From Mesorhizobium sp. ES1-1 (GTDB lineage Bacteria; Pseudomonadota; Alphaproteobacteria; Rhizobiales; Rhizobiaceae): a stretch of 64,000 nucleotides of DNA. The position numbers and the translations under genes were made by a program. The stretch lies in assembly GCF_020164785.1 (NCBI RefSeq), contig NZ_JAIUGX010000001.1, positions 62,001 through 126,000 on the forward strand. The letters are read 5' to 3'. The notes beneath the pieces were generated by a model. That model saw only the letters and a list, made by a program, of their open reading frames with translations. It was not told where the DNA came from and did no database searches. This document shows positions 37,007 through 46,010 of this stretch, one piece after another (position 1 is the first letter of the stretch; each line of letters starts with the position of its first letter).

Positions 37007-37867
37007 GTGAAACGTCTGTTCAACCGCCTGCTGCCGAAATCCTGGCGCTCCACCGTCGTCACCATCCCGGTTGTCCGGCTGCACGGCACGATCATGTCGG
37101 GTGGGCAGTTCCGGCAGAACCTGTCGTTGGCTTCCACGGCCGGCCTCATCGAGAAGGCCTTTTCGTTCGACTCGCCGGCTGTCGCCATCTCGATCAACTC
37201 GCCAGGTGGCTCGCCGGTGCAGTCGCGGCTGATCTTCAGGCGCATCCGTGACCTGGCGAACGAGAAGAACAAAGAGGTCCTCGTTTTCGTCGAGGATGTC
37301 GCGGCATCGGGCGGCTACATGATCGCGGTCGCCGGCGACGAGATCTTCGCCGATCCATCGTCCATCGTCGGATCGATCGGCGTCGTGTCGGCCTCGTTCG
37401 GCTTCCCGGAGTTGATGAAGAAGATCGGCGTCGAACGCCGCGTCCACACCGCCGGACAGAACAAGGCGGTGCTCGACCCGTTCAAACCCGAGAAGCAGGA
37501 AGACGTCGAGCGCCTGAAAGCGTTGCAGCTCGAGGTCCATGGAACCTTCATCGATGTCGTCAAGGAGAGGCGCGGCGCCAAGCTCAAGGACGATCCGGAC
37601 CTTTTCACCGGGCTGTTCTGGACCGGCAAGAAAGGGCTTGAACTCGGCCTGATCGACGCGCTCGGCGACATGCGGTCGGTGCTGAAGGCCCGTTTCGGCT
37701 CCAAGGCCCGCCTCAGGCTGATCTCGGCGCCGCGCGGTTTCCTCGGCCGCTTCGGCCTGTTTGGATCGAACAAGGGATTTTCAGGGCCCGATATCGCCGC
37801 GGCCGCAGCCGGCGGTCTTATCGATGCGGCGGAAGAGCGCGCAGCCTGGGCTCGGTTCGGGCTTTGA
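37007..37867 (+). CDS. S49 family serine peptidase (SppA/SohB-like)
   Basis: This ~286-residue signal-peptide-peptidase-like enzyme has the substrate-strand AISINSPGGSPVQS and the nucleophile Ser in DVAASGGYMIA, followed by SIVGSIGVVS. Lys in this fold completes a Ser-Lys dyad. No clear N-terminal membrane helix is present, so it may be cytosolic or peripheral. GTG 37007 has GGAG about 9 bases upstream. The frame is open to a TTG at 36929 inside the previous gene. It is read in the same direction as the methyltransferase. Confidence 0.9.
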   Translation: MKRLFNRLLPKSWRSTVVTIPVVRLHGTIMSGGQFRQNLSLASTAGLIEKAFSFDSPAVAISINSPGGSPVQSRLIFRRIRDLANEKNKEVLVFVEDVAASGGYMIAVAGDEIFADPSSIVGSIGVVSASFGFPELMKKIGVERRVHTAGQNKAVLDPFKPEKQEDVERLKALQLEVHGTFIDVVKERRGAKLKDDPDLFTGLFWTGKKGLELGLIDALGDMRSVLKARFGSKARLRLISAPRGFLGRFGLFGSNKGFSGPDIAAAAAGGLIDAAEERAAWARFGL

Positions 37868-38006
37868 AAAAGCCACAAAGCCGTCTAGCATATGAGACTT
37901 GACGTTTCGTGCATGTCGTTTCGCCAAGTCGGATTCCGTTTGGGCGACGTGCAGCAACCGACCCGACCGGCCGCATTCGCCGGCCCAGCGCGGGAGGAGT
38001 TTTGAC

Positions 38007-38192
38007 ATGCCGCAGATCATTTTCTTCACCGTCGTGGCCGCAGCCGCCTATTTCGGCTACCGCGCTTTCGTGCGCGAAGCCGAGCGCGTGACTGCCAAGG
38101 TGCGACGCACCGAAAAGCAGACGGCCAACGGGGCGATTGGAACCTTGGTTAAGGATCCGAAGACCGGCGAATACCGGTTGGCCAAGGACTGA
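38007..38192 (+). CDS. Small membrane-anchored protein of unknown function
   Basis: This 61-residue product has one N-terminal hydrophobic helix (MPQIIFFTVVAAAAYFGYRAFV) and a basic, soluble tail ending VKDPKTGEYRLAKD. An excellent ribosome site (GGGAGGAG) lies 7 bases upstream. The tail motif D-P-x-T-G-x-Y is common in short rhizobial orphans. Its stop abuts the ispE region, and its 3' end carries a ribosome site usable by ispE. Confidence 0.75.
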   Translation: MPQIIFFTVVAAAAYFGYRAFVREAERVTAKVRRTEKQTANGAIGTLVKDPKTGEYRLAKD

Positions 38193-38194
38193 GC

Positions 38195-39118
38195 ATCATC
38201 TCGCAGACGACGGACACGGCGGACACCGGCATCGGTTCACGGACCCTGCATGCGCATGCCAAGATCAATCTTGCGCTGCATGTCACCGGCCGGCGACCCG
38301 ACGGCTATCACCTGATCGAAAGCCTGGCGGTGTTCACGCGTTTTGGCGACAGGGTCGAGATCGCCCTCGCCGACAGCGACGATTTCACCGTGTCCGGCCG
38401 CTATGCGCCGGCGGTTCCGCTCGACGTCAGCAATCTCGTCTTGAAAGCCCGTGACGCGCTGCGGCACGCGGCCGGACCGGACGACACACCGCCTGTCTCC
38501 ATCAAACTCGAAAAGAACCTGCCGGTCGCCTCTGGCGTCGGCGGCGGATCGAGCGACGCCGCGGCCGTGCTGCGCGGGCTGGCGCAGGTCTGGGGGCTGA
38601 ACATGGGCGACGCCAAATTGGCGCCGATCGGGCTTTCGCTCGGCGCCGACGTGCCGATGTGCTTGGCGGCAAAGCCGCTGGTGGCGCGTGGCATCGGCGA
38701 CGAACTGTCGGTGGTCCCGGATTTCTCGGCGCTCGGGCTGGTGCTGGTCAACCCGGGCACGCCGGTCTCCACGGCAGATGTGTTCGCGGCACTTTCGCGT
38801 CGCGACAACGAGCCATTGCCTCCCATGCCGCGTAGCATCGACTTCCACAGCCTGCGCAACTGGCTGGAAATCACCCGAAACGATCTCCAGACGGCGGCCA
38901 TGGCGATGCAGCCGGCCATCGGCAGGGCGATTTCGTGGCTGGACAAGGCAGGATCTGGATTCTCGCGCATGTCCGGGTCGGGCGCGACATGTTTCGGCCT
39001 GTTCGAGACCGGCAACGTCGCCAAGCGCGCCGCCGCCGAGATCCGGGCGCGCCAACCCGACTGGTTTGTCGCTGCGACGCGCAGCATCGCCTCGGAGGGC
39101 GCCGATGCCCAGACTTGA
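38195..39118 (+). CDS. ispE: 4-diphosphocytidyl-2-C-methyl-D-erythritol kinase; apparently without canonical start codon
   Basis: IspE phosphorylates CDP-methylerythritol in the MEP isoprenoid pathway. The GHMP kinase is clear: AKINLALHVTGRRPDGYHLIES at the N-terminus, the ATP loop ASGVGGGSSDAAAVL and the late SGSGATCFGLF. The nearest upstream in-frame stop is TAA 38150-38152. Between it and the AKIN motif (codon 38258) there is no ATG, GTG or TTG. The first canonical start, GTG 38330, would delete the conserved strand and part of the substrate site. I place the start at ATC 38195, 6 bases after AAGGA (38184-38188). CTG 38189 and ATC 38198 are alternatives, and a sequencing error is possible. 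The length is then about 307 residues. Confidence 0.85.
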   Translation: MISQTTDTADTGIGSRTLHAHAKINLALHVTGRRPDGYHLIESLAVFTRFGDRVEIALADSDDFTVSGRYAPAVPLDVSNLVLKARDALRHAAGPDDTPPVSIKLEKNLPVASGVGGGSSDAAAVLRGLAQVWGLNMGDAKLAPIGLSLGADVPMCLAAKPLVARGIGDELSVVPDFSALGLVLVNPGTPVSTADVFAALSRRDNEPLPPMPRSIDFHSLRNWLEITRNDLQTAAMAMQPAIGRAISWLDKAGSGFSRMSGSGATCFGLFETGNVAKRAAAEIRARQPDWFVAATRSIASEGADAQT

Positions 39119-39656
39119 CGAGAGCCGTTCCTTCGTTCCCGTGCGCATCGCGGTGCTCACCGTCTCGGACACACGCGGCCTTGCCGACGACAAATCAGGG
39201 CAGACGCTGGCCGATCGGATCACCGAGGCCGGTCATATCCTGGCCGCCCGCGATATCGTCACCGACGATCGGGACAAGATCCGCGAGAAGGTGCTTGGCT
39301 GGTCGAAGGACGCGGCGATCGATGTAGTGATCACCACCGGCGGCACCGGCTTCACCGGGCGCGACGTGACCCCGGAAGCGCTGGAGCCGATCTTCGAAAA
39401 GCGCATGGACGGTTTTTCGGAAGTGTTCCATCGCATCTCCTACGACAAGATCGGCACGTCGACGATCCAGAGCCGGGCGACAGGCGGCGTCGTCAACGCC
39501 ACCTTCGTCTTCGTGCTGCCGGGCTCGCCCGGCGCCTGCAAGGACGCCTGGGACGGCATCCTCAAAGCACAACTCGACTACCGGCACATGCCTTGCAACT
39601 TCGTTGAGATCATGCCTCGCCTGGACGAGCATCTGCGGCGTGGAGGCAACGCTTAA
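39105..39656 (+). CDS. moaB: Molybdenum cofactor biosynthesis protein B
   Basis: This 183-residue MoaB/Mog-type protein adenylylates molybdopterin or acts in its handling. It has VLTVSDTRGLADDKSG, TTGGTGFTGRDVTPEA and the LPGSPGACKDAWDGI C-terminal motif. ATG 39105 follows GGAGGG and overlaps the ispE end by 14 bases, so the genes are probably co-translated. It converges on the PhyH-like gene. Confidence 0.95.
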   Translation: MPRLDESRSFVPVRIAVLTVSDTRGLADDKSGQTLADRITEAGHILAARDIVTDDRDKIREKVLGWSKDAAIDVVITTGGTGFTGRDVTPEALEPIFEKRMDGFSEVFHRISYDKIGTSTIQSRATGGVVNATFVFVLPGSPGACKDAWDGILKAQLDYRHMPCNFVEIMPRLDEHLRRGGNA

Positions 39657-39677
39657 AGCGGGTTCGCGTAGAGCCTC

Positions 39678-40652
39678 TCAGCGGATGACCGGCTCGCCGT
39701 GAAAACGCCGGCGCGAGGGCGGCGACACGCCGAAGCCGACCTCCATCATAAGCCGCGGCGTGCGGGCGGGCACCGTGCCCATATGGAAGCCAAAAGGATC
39801 CTCGACGAAACCCATGCCGGCCTCACCGGTCAAGGTCACAGGGCTCTGCTCGCCATAGACATCCAACACCTCCTGCGCGGGATGGCCGACGAGAAGCGTC
39901 AACTGATGCTTGAGGCTACGGCGCTTGTGGCTGCCCCTGACATAGACATGGGGACCGGTGTCCGCGTCGACGGGCTTGAGGTAGAAGAAGAATTTCAGCA
40001 TCCGCCAATCGTCCAGATCGAAATGATACTTGCCGAGCGAGGCGAGGTTCTTGTCGGCGTCGGAAGCGGCACCGGTCGGAAAGCTCCACCAGACGCGCGT
40101 TGTGATCATCTTGGCCTGGCCGCCGAGATAATGCGCGGCAATATCCAGGAGCAGCGGGTCGCGCTGGACGGCAAGCGCCGCATCGCAGTCGAGGGTACGC
40201 TCGAAATAGTGACCGCTGAGCAATGGGCGGCCGAAGCGCTTTTCCGCCTGCCCGTGCTCGGCCGGCATGAATTCCAGCCGGCGGTCGAAATTGCCGAAAC
40301 ATGGTGTGCGCTCGGCAAACCGGGCGATCTCCTCATGGATCGCGGTCGGCAGGACCAGCCCGGAAAAGAGCCCTTCCGAACGCAGCGCGTCTACGGCCGC
40401 GGCGCGGTCCACGCCGGGGAACATGGTGTCTTTCGCATTCGCGGCCGGACGCGCCGGTTTCGCACCGAGCCAATGGAGCCTTCGTCCCGCCATGGTCCGC
40501 GCCAGCACGAACATCGGCAGCCATGAAGGGTTTTCGCGCAGATCCTTGAGGTAAGTCGGTACGCGCACTGCAATGCGGCGCAACAGACCGCCGTTGCGAG
40601 CAATGGATTCCAGACTGGCGGCGCCGGATTGATCGGGGGCTGGAAGGGTCAT
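39678..40652 (-). CDS. PhyH-like Fe(II)/2-oxoglutarate dioxygenase-fold protein
   Basis: This 324-residue protein has a double-stranded beta-helix core with a candidate HxD in KYHFDLDDWRML and YLKPVDADTGPHVYVRGSHKRR, typical of phytanoyl-CoA dioxygenase relatives. A distal His lies in FGFHMGTVP, with Arg in ARTPRL. The metal triad could thus be His-Asp-His. The N-terminal ~110 residues are unassigned. Some relatives hydroxylate small molecules, but no substrate is evident. A 19-bp palindrome lies upstream, and the glycosyltransferase precedes it on the same strand. Confidence 0.8.
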   Translation of the reverse strand: MTLPAPDQSGAASLESIARNGGLLRRIAVRVPTYLKDLRENPSWLPMFVLARTMAGRRLHWLGAKPARPAANAKDTMFPGVDRAAAVDALRSEGLFSGLVLPTAIHEEIARFAERTPCFGNFDRRLEFMPAEHGQAEKRFGRPLLSGHYFERTLDCDAALAVQRDPLLLDIAAHYLGGQAKMITTRVWWSFPTGAASDADKNLASLGKYHFDLDDWRMLKFFFYLKPVDADTGPHVYVRGSHKRRSLKHQLTLLVGHPAQEVLDVYGEQSPVTLTGEAGMGFVEDPFGFHMGTVPARTPRLMMEVGFGVSPPSRRRFHGEPVIR

Positions 40653-40759
40653 CGAGGCCTCGCACGTCGAAGGAACATCGATGCCTTATCGATGCTCACC
40701 GCTTCATATGATCCAAACCCAGTTCTGCCGCCGCGATGACATGCTAACTCCGGTCGACT

Positions 40760-40778
40760 CATTGTGCAATGCACAATG
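40760..40778. promoter_or_regulatory. 19-bp perfect palindrome, candidate operator of the PhyH-like gene
   Basis: CATTGTGCA-A-TGCACAATG has 9-bp arms around one base. It sits 108 bases before the PhyH-like start and 22 bases after the glycosyltransferase stop. A second, spaced palindrome CATCGAT-GCCTT-ATCGATG (40676-40694) is nearer the start. No regulator gene is adjacent. Confidence 0.55.
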
Positions 40779-40799
40779 GACGGGTGCAGTTTCAAGCTC

Positions 40800-41321
40800 T
40801 TATTTTGAGTGTCCGTTTGGCTGCCTAGGCGGTGCGACCCAGATCTCGGCGTCGAGCTTTTTCGTCGCCATGCCGCGCGCCACCGCCTCCGCGCTGCCGG
40901 CGCTTTTCGCCGCTGCCTGACGCTTGCTGATCACCAATCCCTCCGCCAACGCGCGGTTGCCTGAAAAGACCCGTGCCAGGAACGGCGTCCGGCTGCCGCG
41001 CGCCCGAGAAAACCGGGCGGCCATGGTCTGCTTTGCCGTATGAGCGACAACAGCCTCTGTCCACCCGTCCACCAGGCGCGCGCCAGGCTCAATCATCAGC
41101 AGCCAGTCACCCTTGGCCTGGCGGATGCCGGCCGCCACCCCACCGCTGCGCACATACTGGCAGCCGGCATGTTCGGCGACCCTGTGGGTATGATCTGTCG
41201 AACCGGCGTCACAGACGATGACCTCACGCACCACGCCCTCCACCGCCCCGCCAACCAGCGAGGCAAGCGTGCGGGCAAGTGCCTCCTCGTCATTGCGGGT
41301 TTCGATAAGAACGCTGAGCAT
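40800..41321 (-). CDS. Short glycosyltransferase family 2-like protein
   Basis: This 173-residue GT-A fold protein has MLSVLIETRNDEEALARTLASL, the nucleotide-sugar motif VIVCDAGSTDHTHRVAE and QAKGDWLLMIEPGARL, which resembles a DxD-region variant. It is much shorter than typical processive family 2 enzymes. Its second half is rich in basic residues. The role and acceptor are unknown. It may not be a functional transferase. ATG 41321 starts at the conserved strand; the longer frame (to 41819) runs antisense to the radical SAM gene. Confidence 0.8.
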   Translation of the reverse strand: MLSVLIETRNDEEALARTLASLVGGAVEGVVREVIVCDAGSTDHTHRVAEHAGCQYVRSGGVAAGIRQAKGDWLLMIEPGARLVDGWTEAVVAHTAKQTMAARFSRARGSRTPFLARVFSGNRALAEGLVISKRQAAAKSAGSAEAVARGMATKKLDAEIWVAPPRQPNGHSK

Positions 41322-41380
41322 GATTAGCCGAATAGCTGAAAGTGCGGCGGCGCGCCAGTTGCGGCGCCGCATCATCAAAA

Positions 41381-41395
41381 GTTCTTGCTTTGTTC
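41381..41395 (+). promoter_or_regulatory. LexA box (alphaproteobacterial SOS operator)
   Basis: GTTC-TTGCTTT-GTTC fits GTTC-N7-GTTC, the direct-repeat LexA operator of Alphaproteobacteria, exactly. It lies 26 bases before the radical SAM start, where LexA would block the promoter. A hand look at the other SOS-type gene here (58.3 kb) found no such box. Confidence 0.75.
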
Positions 41396-41420
41396 TCTTC
41401 CACGAAATAGGAATAATTTC

Positions 41421-42626
41421 ATGAGCAGAGCGATTCGAAGCAACTCGGACAGTCCTTGGGAGCGGGCGAAAATGGAACAGATCGTGCGCGCCGACATTGC
41501 AGCTTTCGGAGCAGGACGTGCCGAGATGGCCAACGCAATGATCGAGCAGAGCGGCGTGCGTGTCCGTCCGGACCGCAGCCGAGGTCGTTCGGCGGGGATC
41601 AACCCCTCGGGGCGGTTCGAGCCGGTCAGCCGTCATGTGTTCGACGATGGCTGGAATTCGCTGGAAGAACTGCCGCCGTTCAAGACCGAGGTCCAGGTCG
41701 AAAAGCCGCGCACCATCATCACTCGCAACGAATCCCCCGACATCTCCTTCGATCGTTCGATCAACCCCTATCGCGGGTGCGAGCATGGCTGCGTGTATTG
41801 TTTCGCTCGGCCGACGCATAGTTTCATGGGCCTGTCACCGGGCCTCGATTTCGAATCCAAGCTCTTCGCCAAGCCCGACGCGGCACGGCTGCTCGACAAG
41901 GAACTGTCGAAGGAGGGCTATCAGCCTCGCACCATTGCCATAGGCACCAACACCGATCCGTACCAGCCCATCGAGAAGCAGTACCGGATCATGCGCGAGA
42001 TCCTTGAAGTACTGGAGGCGCGTGGCCATCCGGTCGGCATCGTGACCAAATCTGCTCTGGTGACGCGCGACATCGACATATTGTCGCGCATGGCCGAACG
42101 TGGGCTGGCCAAGGTGGCTCTGTCTGTGACGACGCTCGATCGCATGCTCGCGCGGACCATGGAGCCGCGCGCGTCGACGCCGACCAAGCGGCTGGAGGCG
42201 ATCCGGCAGCTGTCGGATGCCGGCATCCCGGCCTCGGTCATGGTGGCGCCGGTTATCCCCGGCCTGACCGACCAGGAGATGGAGCGTATCCTCGATTCGG
42301 CGAGCGCCGCCGGCGCGCGCGAGGCTGGCTATGTCGTGCTTCGCCTGCCGCTGGAGGTCAGCCCGATCTTCAAGGATTGGCTGCTGCGCCATTATCCCGA
42401 CCGCTATCGCCATGTGATGTCGCTGATCCGTTCGATGCGCGAGGGCAAGGATTACGATTCGGAATGGGGCAAGCGCATGAAGGGCGCGGGACCCTATGCG
42501 TGGCAGATCGGCCGACGCTTCGAAATCACGGCGAAACGTCTCGGCCTCAATGCCGAGCGTCGCACGCTGCGGACCGACCAGTTCGTCGCGGCTGGCAAGG
42601 ACCAGGAGCAGTTGATGCTGCTCTAA
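41421..42626 (+). CDS. PA0069/Rv2578c-family radical SAM protein (SplB-like)
   Basis: This 401-residue radical SAM enzyme binds a 4Fe-4S cluster with CEHGCVYC (CxxxCxxC) and has [24 protein letters not shown] and [20 protein letters not shown]. The family is grouped with spore photoproduct lyase-like DNA repair photolyases (COG1533), but no lesion is known for this subgroup. The LexA box upstream supports a DNA damage role. ATG 41421 has AGGAA 7 bases upstream. rnhB follows. Confidence 0.93.
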   Translation: MSRAIRSNSDSPWERAKMEQIVRADIAAFGAGRAEMANAMIEQSGVRVRPDRSRGRSAGINPSGRFEPVSRHVFDDGWNSLEELPPFKTEVQVEKPRTIITRNESPDISFDRSINPYRGCEHGCVYCFARPTHSFMGLSPGLDFESKLFAKPDAARLLDKELSKEGYQPRTIAIGTNTDPYQPIEKQYRIMREILEVLEARGHPVGIVTKSALVTRDIDILSRMAERGLAKVALSVTTLDRMLARTMEPRASTPTKRLEAIRQLSDAGIPASVMVAPVIPGLTDQEMERILDSASAAGAREAGYVVLRLPLEVSPIFKDWLLRHYPDRYRHVMSLIRSMREGKDYDSEWGKRMKGAGPYAWQIGRRFEITAKRLGLNAERRTLRTDQFVAAGKDQEQLMLL

Positions 42627-42778
42627 AGACCGAATCGTCGCCGGCTGGCTCCTTGGGCCACGGCAAACAATCCCGTCCGGCCTGCCCCGGCCTGCAGACG
42701 GTGCCCTCCCGGTCCGGCGCCCCACCCGACCCGGAGGGACTTGCGGAGAATCGGAGCCGATGCGAACCTCGCCGCAAC

Positions 42779-43474
42779 ATGGCTCGCGCGCGCTCTGATT
42801 CTCCGCCTCTCTTTGAGATCATCGAGAGACCAGACTTCTCCTTCGAGACGAAGGCGATGGCCGAAGGGCTGTGGCCCGTGGCCGGCATGGATGAGGCTGG
42901 GCGTGGCCCCCTGGCCGGGCCGGTCGTGGCCGCGGCCGTGGTGCTCGACCCCGCCAACATCCCCGAAGGCCTGGACGATTCCAAACGGCTTAACCATTTG
43001 CAGCGTGAGGCTCTGTTCCTGAAAATTCTCGGCTCCGCCCTGGGTGTTTCAATGGCGTCGATCAGCGCCGAGGGTATTGATGGCAGCAACATCCTCAAGG
43101 CCAGCCTGGAGGCGATGCGCCGGGCGTTGGTGGGGCTGCCGGTTCAGCCGAAGCTCGCTCTGGCCGACGGGCGCGACGTGCCGCCGGGGCTGCCCTGCGC
43201 GGCTCGAGCATTGATCAAGGGCGACCAGCGTTCACAATCCATCGCCGCCGCCTCGATCGTGGCCAAGGTGATGCGTGACCGCATGATGTGCGGCTGCGGC
43301 AGTCACCACGGCCACTACGGCTTTGAGGTCCACATGGGCTACGCCACGGTACGCCATCGCACCGCGATAGAGGCGCATGGCCCGGTCGCGCGGCTGCACC
43401 GCGTGTCGTTTTCACCGTTCAGGCTGGGCGGAACCGAACTGGCTGAAGAAGACAGCATGGCAGCGCTTGATTAA
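42779..43474 (+). CDS. rnhB: Ribonuclease HII
   Basis: RNase HII cuts RNA-DNA hybrids and single ribonucleotides in DNA. The 231-residue protein has the catalytic [23 protein letters not shown], the [15 protein letters not shown] motif and [11 protein letters not shown]. The Asp/Glu residues of the active site are present. ATG 42779 gives an N-terminal extension of ~35 residues before the core, usual for Rhizobiales. It converges on the Fo operon. Confidence 0.95.
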   Translation: MARARSDSPPLFEIIERPDFSFETKAMAEGLWPVAGMDEAGRGPLAGPVVAAAVVLDPANIPEGLDDSKRLNHLQREALFLKILGSALGVSMASISAEGIDGSNILKASLEAMRRALVGLPVQPKLALADGRDVPPGLPCAARALIKGDQRSQSIAAASIVAKVMRDRMMCGCGSHHGHYGFEVHMGYATVRHRTAIEAHGPVARLHRVSFSPFRLGGTELAEEDSMAALD

Positions 43475-43647
43475 GCAAGCGCCTTACGCATGGGCAAGAT
43501 GCAGCCGGGGGCGACAGAGGCGGTTGGTTCGACTGGGCCCAACGCCCTTTGATCTGCAGGATCGAGACGACGCGATTCGCTTTGCCACACCACAGGCCGG
43601 CCTGACGTTTAGTCGCCCCCCGCCTTCGCGGTTTTAGTCTCAGCCAA

Positions 43648-43679
43648 AAAGAAAAAGCCGCCGGTCGCCCGGCGGCTTT
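43648..43679 (-). terminator. Rho-independent terminator of the Fo ATPase operon
   Basis: AAAGCCGCCGG-(4 nt)-CCGGCGGCTTT forms an 11-bp stem. On the minus strand it is followed by TTCTTTTTGGC. It lies 24 bases past the atpF stop, so it ends the leftward atpI-B-E-G-F transcript. Confidence 0.9.
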
Positions 43680-43702
43680 GATGCTTGACTTGAATATTCA
43701 GG

Positions 43703-44194
43703 TCAGTTGAGCTTGGACCTGACGTCCTGAAGCGAAGCCTGGAACAGGTCAGCGCCCGCCTTGGCATCGATCTTGCCGGCGAGCAGCGTGCGGGCCGCCT
43801 CCACAGCGATATCGACGGCGCTCGCGCGCACTTCTGCAACGGCATCGCGCTCTGCCTGGCCGATCTTTTGTTCGGCCAACGCGGTGCGGCGTGCGACATA
43901 GTCCTCGGTCTTCTGGTGCGCATCGGCGGCAAGGATCTCCGCCTCGCGCTTGGCGGCGGCGACGATGTCGGCTGCCTCCTGCTCGGCTTCCTTGCGCTTG
44001 CGCTGGTACTGGCCAAGCAGTTGCTGGGCTTCCTCGCGCAGGCGGCGCGCCTCGTCCAGTTCATTGCTGATCCTGGCGGCCCGGGCGTCGAGCGCCTTGG
44101 CCACCATGCCGGGCACCTTGATGTATATGGCGACGCCCAGGAAGATAATGAGGGCTATGGTTGCCCAGAGCGTCGCGAGAGATGTGGCGTCCAT
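43703..44194 (-). CDS. atpF: F0F1 ATP synthase subunit b
   Basis: This 163-residue peripheral-stalk subunit has a single N-terminal membrane helix (ATLWATIALIIFLGVAIYI) and a long charged coiled coil (DEARRLREEAQQLLGQYQRKRKEAE) to near the C-terminus. ATG 44194 is the family start. The frame runs on to 44263 without conservation. It lies 10 bases after atpG in the Fo operon. Confidence 0.95.
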   Translation of the reverse strand: MDATSLATLWATIALIIFLGVAIYIKVPGMVAKALDARAARISNELDEARRLREEAQQLLGQYQRKRKEAEQEAADIVAAAKREAEILAADAHQKTEDYVARRTALAEQKIGQAERDAVAEVRASAVDIAVEAARTLLAGKIDAKAGADLFQASLQDVRSKLN

Positions 44195-44204
44195 GATGCG
44201 CTCC

Positions 44205-44804
44205 TCACCCAGCCACGGATTTGACGGCCGCAGCGATCTCGGCCTTGCTGGCCTTGCCGCCAAACAGTGCCTCGACGATCGCCGAAGTGGTGTCCTCGGC
44301 GATGCCGCTGACTTCCTTCATGGCATTGGCTTTGATGGATGAAATCCGTGCCTCGGCCTCGCCAAGCTTTTCGTCGAGCGCGGTCTCAACTTTCCTGCGC
44401 GCGGCTTCGGCATCCGCCTTGGCAGCGTCAGCGGCCTGCTGACCGATCGAGTTGGCGTTCTTCTTGGCTTCCGCCAATTCCTGCTCATAGGCAGCGACGG
44501 CAGCGTCGGCCTCGGCTTTCAATCTGGCGGCCTGGTCGAGGTCGCGACTGATGCGATCGTTGCGGACATCGATGATGCCGCCGACGCGCGGCATCACAAC
44601 GCGCTTCAGGAACAGATAGAACAGCCCGAATGAGATCGCCAGCCACAGGAGCTGCGACGGGAAGGTCGCCGGATCAAATGGCGGAAACACGCCATGCGCT
44701 TCGGCAGGCACGCCGGTGCCGGAATGCGTGTCGCCTTCCGTCGCAGCGTGGCTGGTGTCGGCCGCAGGCGCGGACTCTTGCGCGAAGGCAGATGTCACGA
44801 ACAT
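44205..44804 (-). CDS. atpG: F0F1 ATP synthase subunit b' (AtpG/AtpF2)
   Basis: This 199-residue second b-type subunit has a soluble Ala/Thr-rich N-terminal region (QESAPAADTSHAATEG), a membrane helix (LLWLAISFGLFYLFLK) and a coiled coil (LDQAARLKAEADAAVAAYEQELAEAKKN). Separate b and b' genes are typical of Alphaproteobacteria and cyanobacteria. The first 40 residues look like a leader peptide or loop on the cytoplasmic side. Confidence 0.93.
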   Translation of the reverse strand: MFVTSAFAQESAPAADTSHAATEGDTHSGTGVPAEAHGVFPPFDPATFPSQLLWLAISFGLFYLFLKRVVMPRVGGIIDVRNDRISRDLDQAARLKAEADAAVAAYEQELAEAKKNANSIGQQAADAAKADAEAARRKVETALDEKLGEAEARISSIKANAMKEVSGIAEDTTSAIVEALFGGKASKAEIAAAVKSVAG

Positions 44805-44871
44805 GGACTATCCCCTGATATCAGGCCCGCCGCCCACGCAGCAGGCCTGTCCAATCTTCCCAACGTTCGGT

Positions 44872-45096
44872 TCAGCCGAACAGGGCGAGAAGCGCGATGA
44901 GGAGCGAGAAGATGCCCAGAGCTTCGGTCACGGCGAAGCCGAAAATCAGGCGGCCGAACTGGCCATCGGCAGCCGACGGGTTACGCAGCGCGCCCGAGAG
45001 GTAGCTGCCGAAGATGTTGCCGAGGCCAATGCCCGCGCCACCCATGCCCAGGCAAGCGATGCCGGCGCCGATGTACTTTGCTGCTTCTGCGTCCAT
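44872..45096 (-). CDS. atpE: F0F1 ATP synthase subunit c
   Basis: This 74-residue proteolipid forms the c ring. Two membrane helices flank the polar loop RNPSA. The proton-carrying acid is the Glu in [13 protein letters not shown] 45096 gives [19 protein letters not shown]. The frame upstream to 45138 is not conserved. Confidence 0.97.
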   Translation of the reverse strand: MDAEAAKYIGAGIACLGMGGAGIGLGNIFGSYLSGALRNPSAADGQFGRLIFGFAVTEALGIFSLLIALLALFG

Positions 45097-45168
45097 TTGT
45101 TCAACTCCTTTGGATCTAAAATTTCGTTGCGATTCCATCCGGCGCCAGAATCAGGCCGGAAATTTTGG

Positions 45169-45927
45169 TCAGTGCCCGGGATGCAGGGCGTCGTTGAGAT
45201 ACATGCAGGTCAGCACGGCAAACACATAGGCCTGCAGGAAGGCAACCAGCAATTCGAGCGCCGTCAGGGCCACCGCCATGGCCAGGGGCAGGATCGAACC
45301 CGCGATGCCCAGCGCACCAAGCGCGCTCAGGCTGACGACAAATCCCGAAAACACTTTCAGGGTGATATGGCCAGCCAGCATGTTGGCAAACAGACGCACC
45401 GAAAGGCTGACCGGGCGCGACACGAAGGATATCACTTCGATCAGCACCACCAGCGGCATCAGGTAGACCGGCACGCCATGCGGCACGAACAGTTTCAGGA
45501 AGCCGAGGCCATGCTTCATGAAGCCGTAGATAATCACGGTCGCGATCACCAGCACGGCCAGCCCGAAGGTCACGATGATGTGGCTGGTGATGGTGAAGAA
45601 GTATGGGAAAAGGCCGAGCAGGTTGGCAACCAGCACGAACATGAACAGCGAGAAAACCAAGGGAAAGAACTTCATGCCCTGCGTGCCGGCGGCATCGCGC
45701 AACATGTTGCCAACGAATTCGTAGGCCATTTCCGACACCGACTGCAGCCGGCCGGGAACGAGGCTGCGGCTCGATGTCGTGAGGAACAGGAACGCGGCGG
45801 CCACCACCACGGTGGTGACCATGAACAGGGCGGAATTGGTGAAAGACAGGTCATAGCCGCCGATATTGATCGGAATCAGCTTGGTAATATGGAACTGGTG
45901 GATCGGATCGACCTTGTCAGCTGCCAC
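45169..45927 (-). CDS. atpB: F0F1 ATP synthase subunit a
   Basis: This 252-residue membrane subunit forms the proton half-channels. It has about five helices. The essential Arg lies in the [14 protein letters not shown] segment, and [13 protein letters not shown] is the C-terminal motif. It begins [19 protein letters not shown]. It is between atpI and atpE in the usual order. Confidence 0.97.
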   Translation of the reverse strand: MAADKVDPIHQFHITKLIPINIGGYDLSFTNSALFMVTTVVVAAAFLFLTTSSRSLVPGRLQSVSEMAYEFVGNMLRDAAGTQGMKFFPLVFSLFMFVLVANLLGLFPYFFTITSHIIVTFGLAVLVIATVIIYGFMKHGLGFLKLFVPHGVPVYLMPLVVLIEVISFVSRPVSLSVRLFANMLAGHITLKVFSGFVVSLSALGALGIAGSILPLAMAVALTALELLVAFLQAYVFAVLTCMYLNDALHPGH

Positions 45928-46010
45928 GTTCTAACCTCGTCAATGCCGCGTACGGCCAGATAAACTTTGCCGCCCGAAGCGGCTATTTCCAAACGTCGCC
46001 TGAAGAGCGC

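Noticed and set aside
38330..39118. ispE starting at GTG 38330
   Set aside because: It would remove the conserved AKINLAL and DGYH region, which is read in frame just upstream.
41322..41819. Extension of the glycosyltransferase to 41819
   Set aside because: The extra part is antisense to the radical SAM gene and crosses the LexA box. ATG 41321 begins at the conserved strand.
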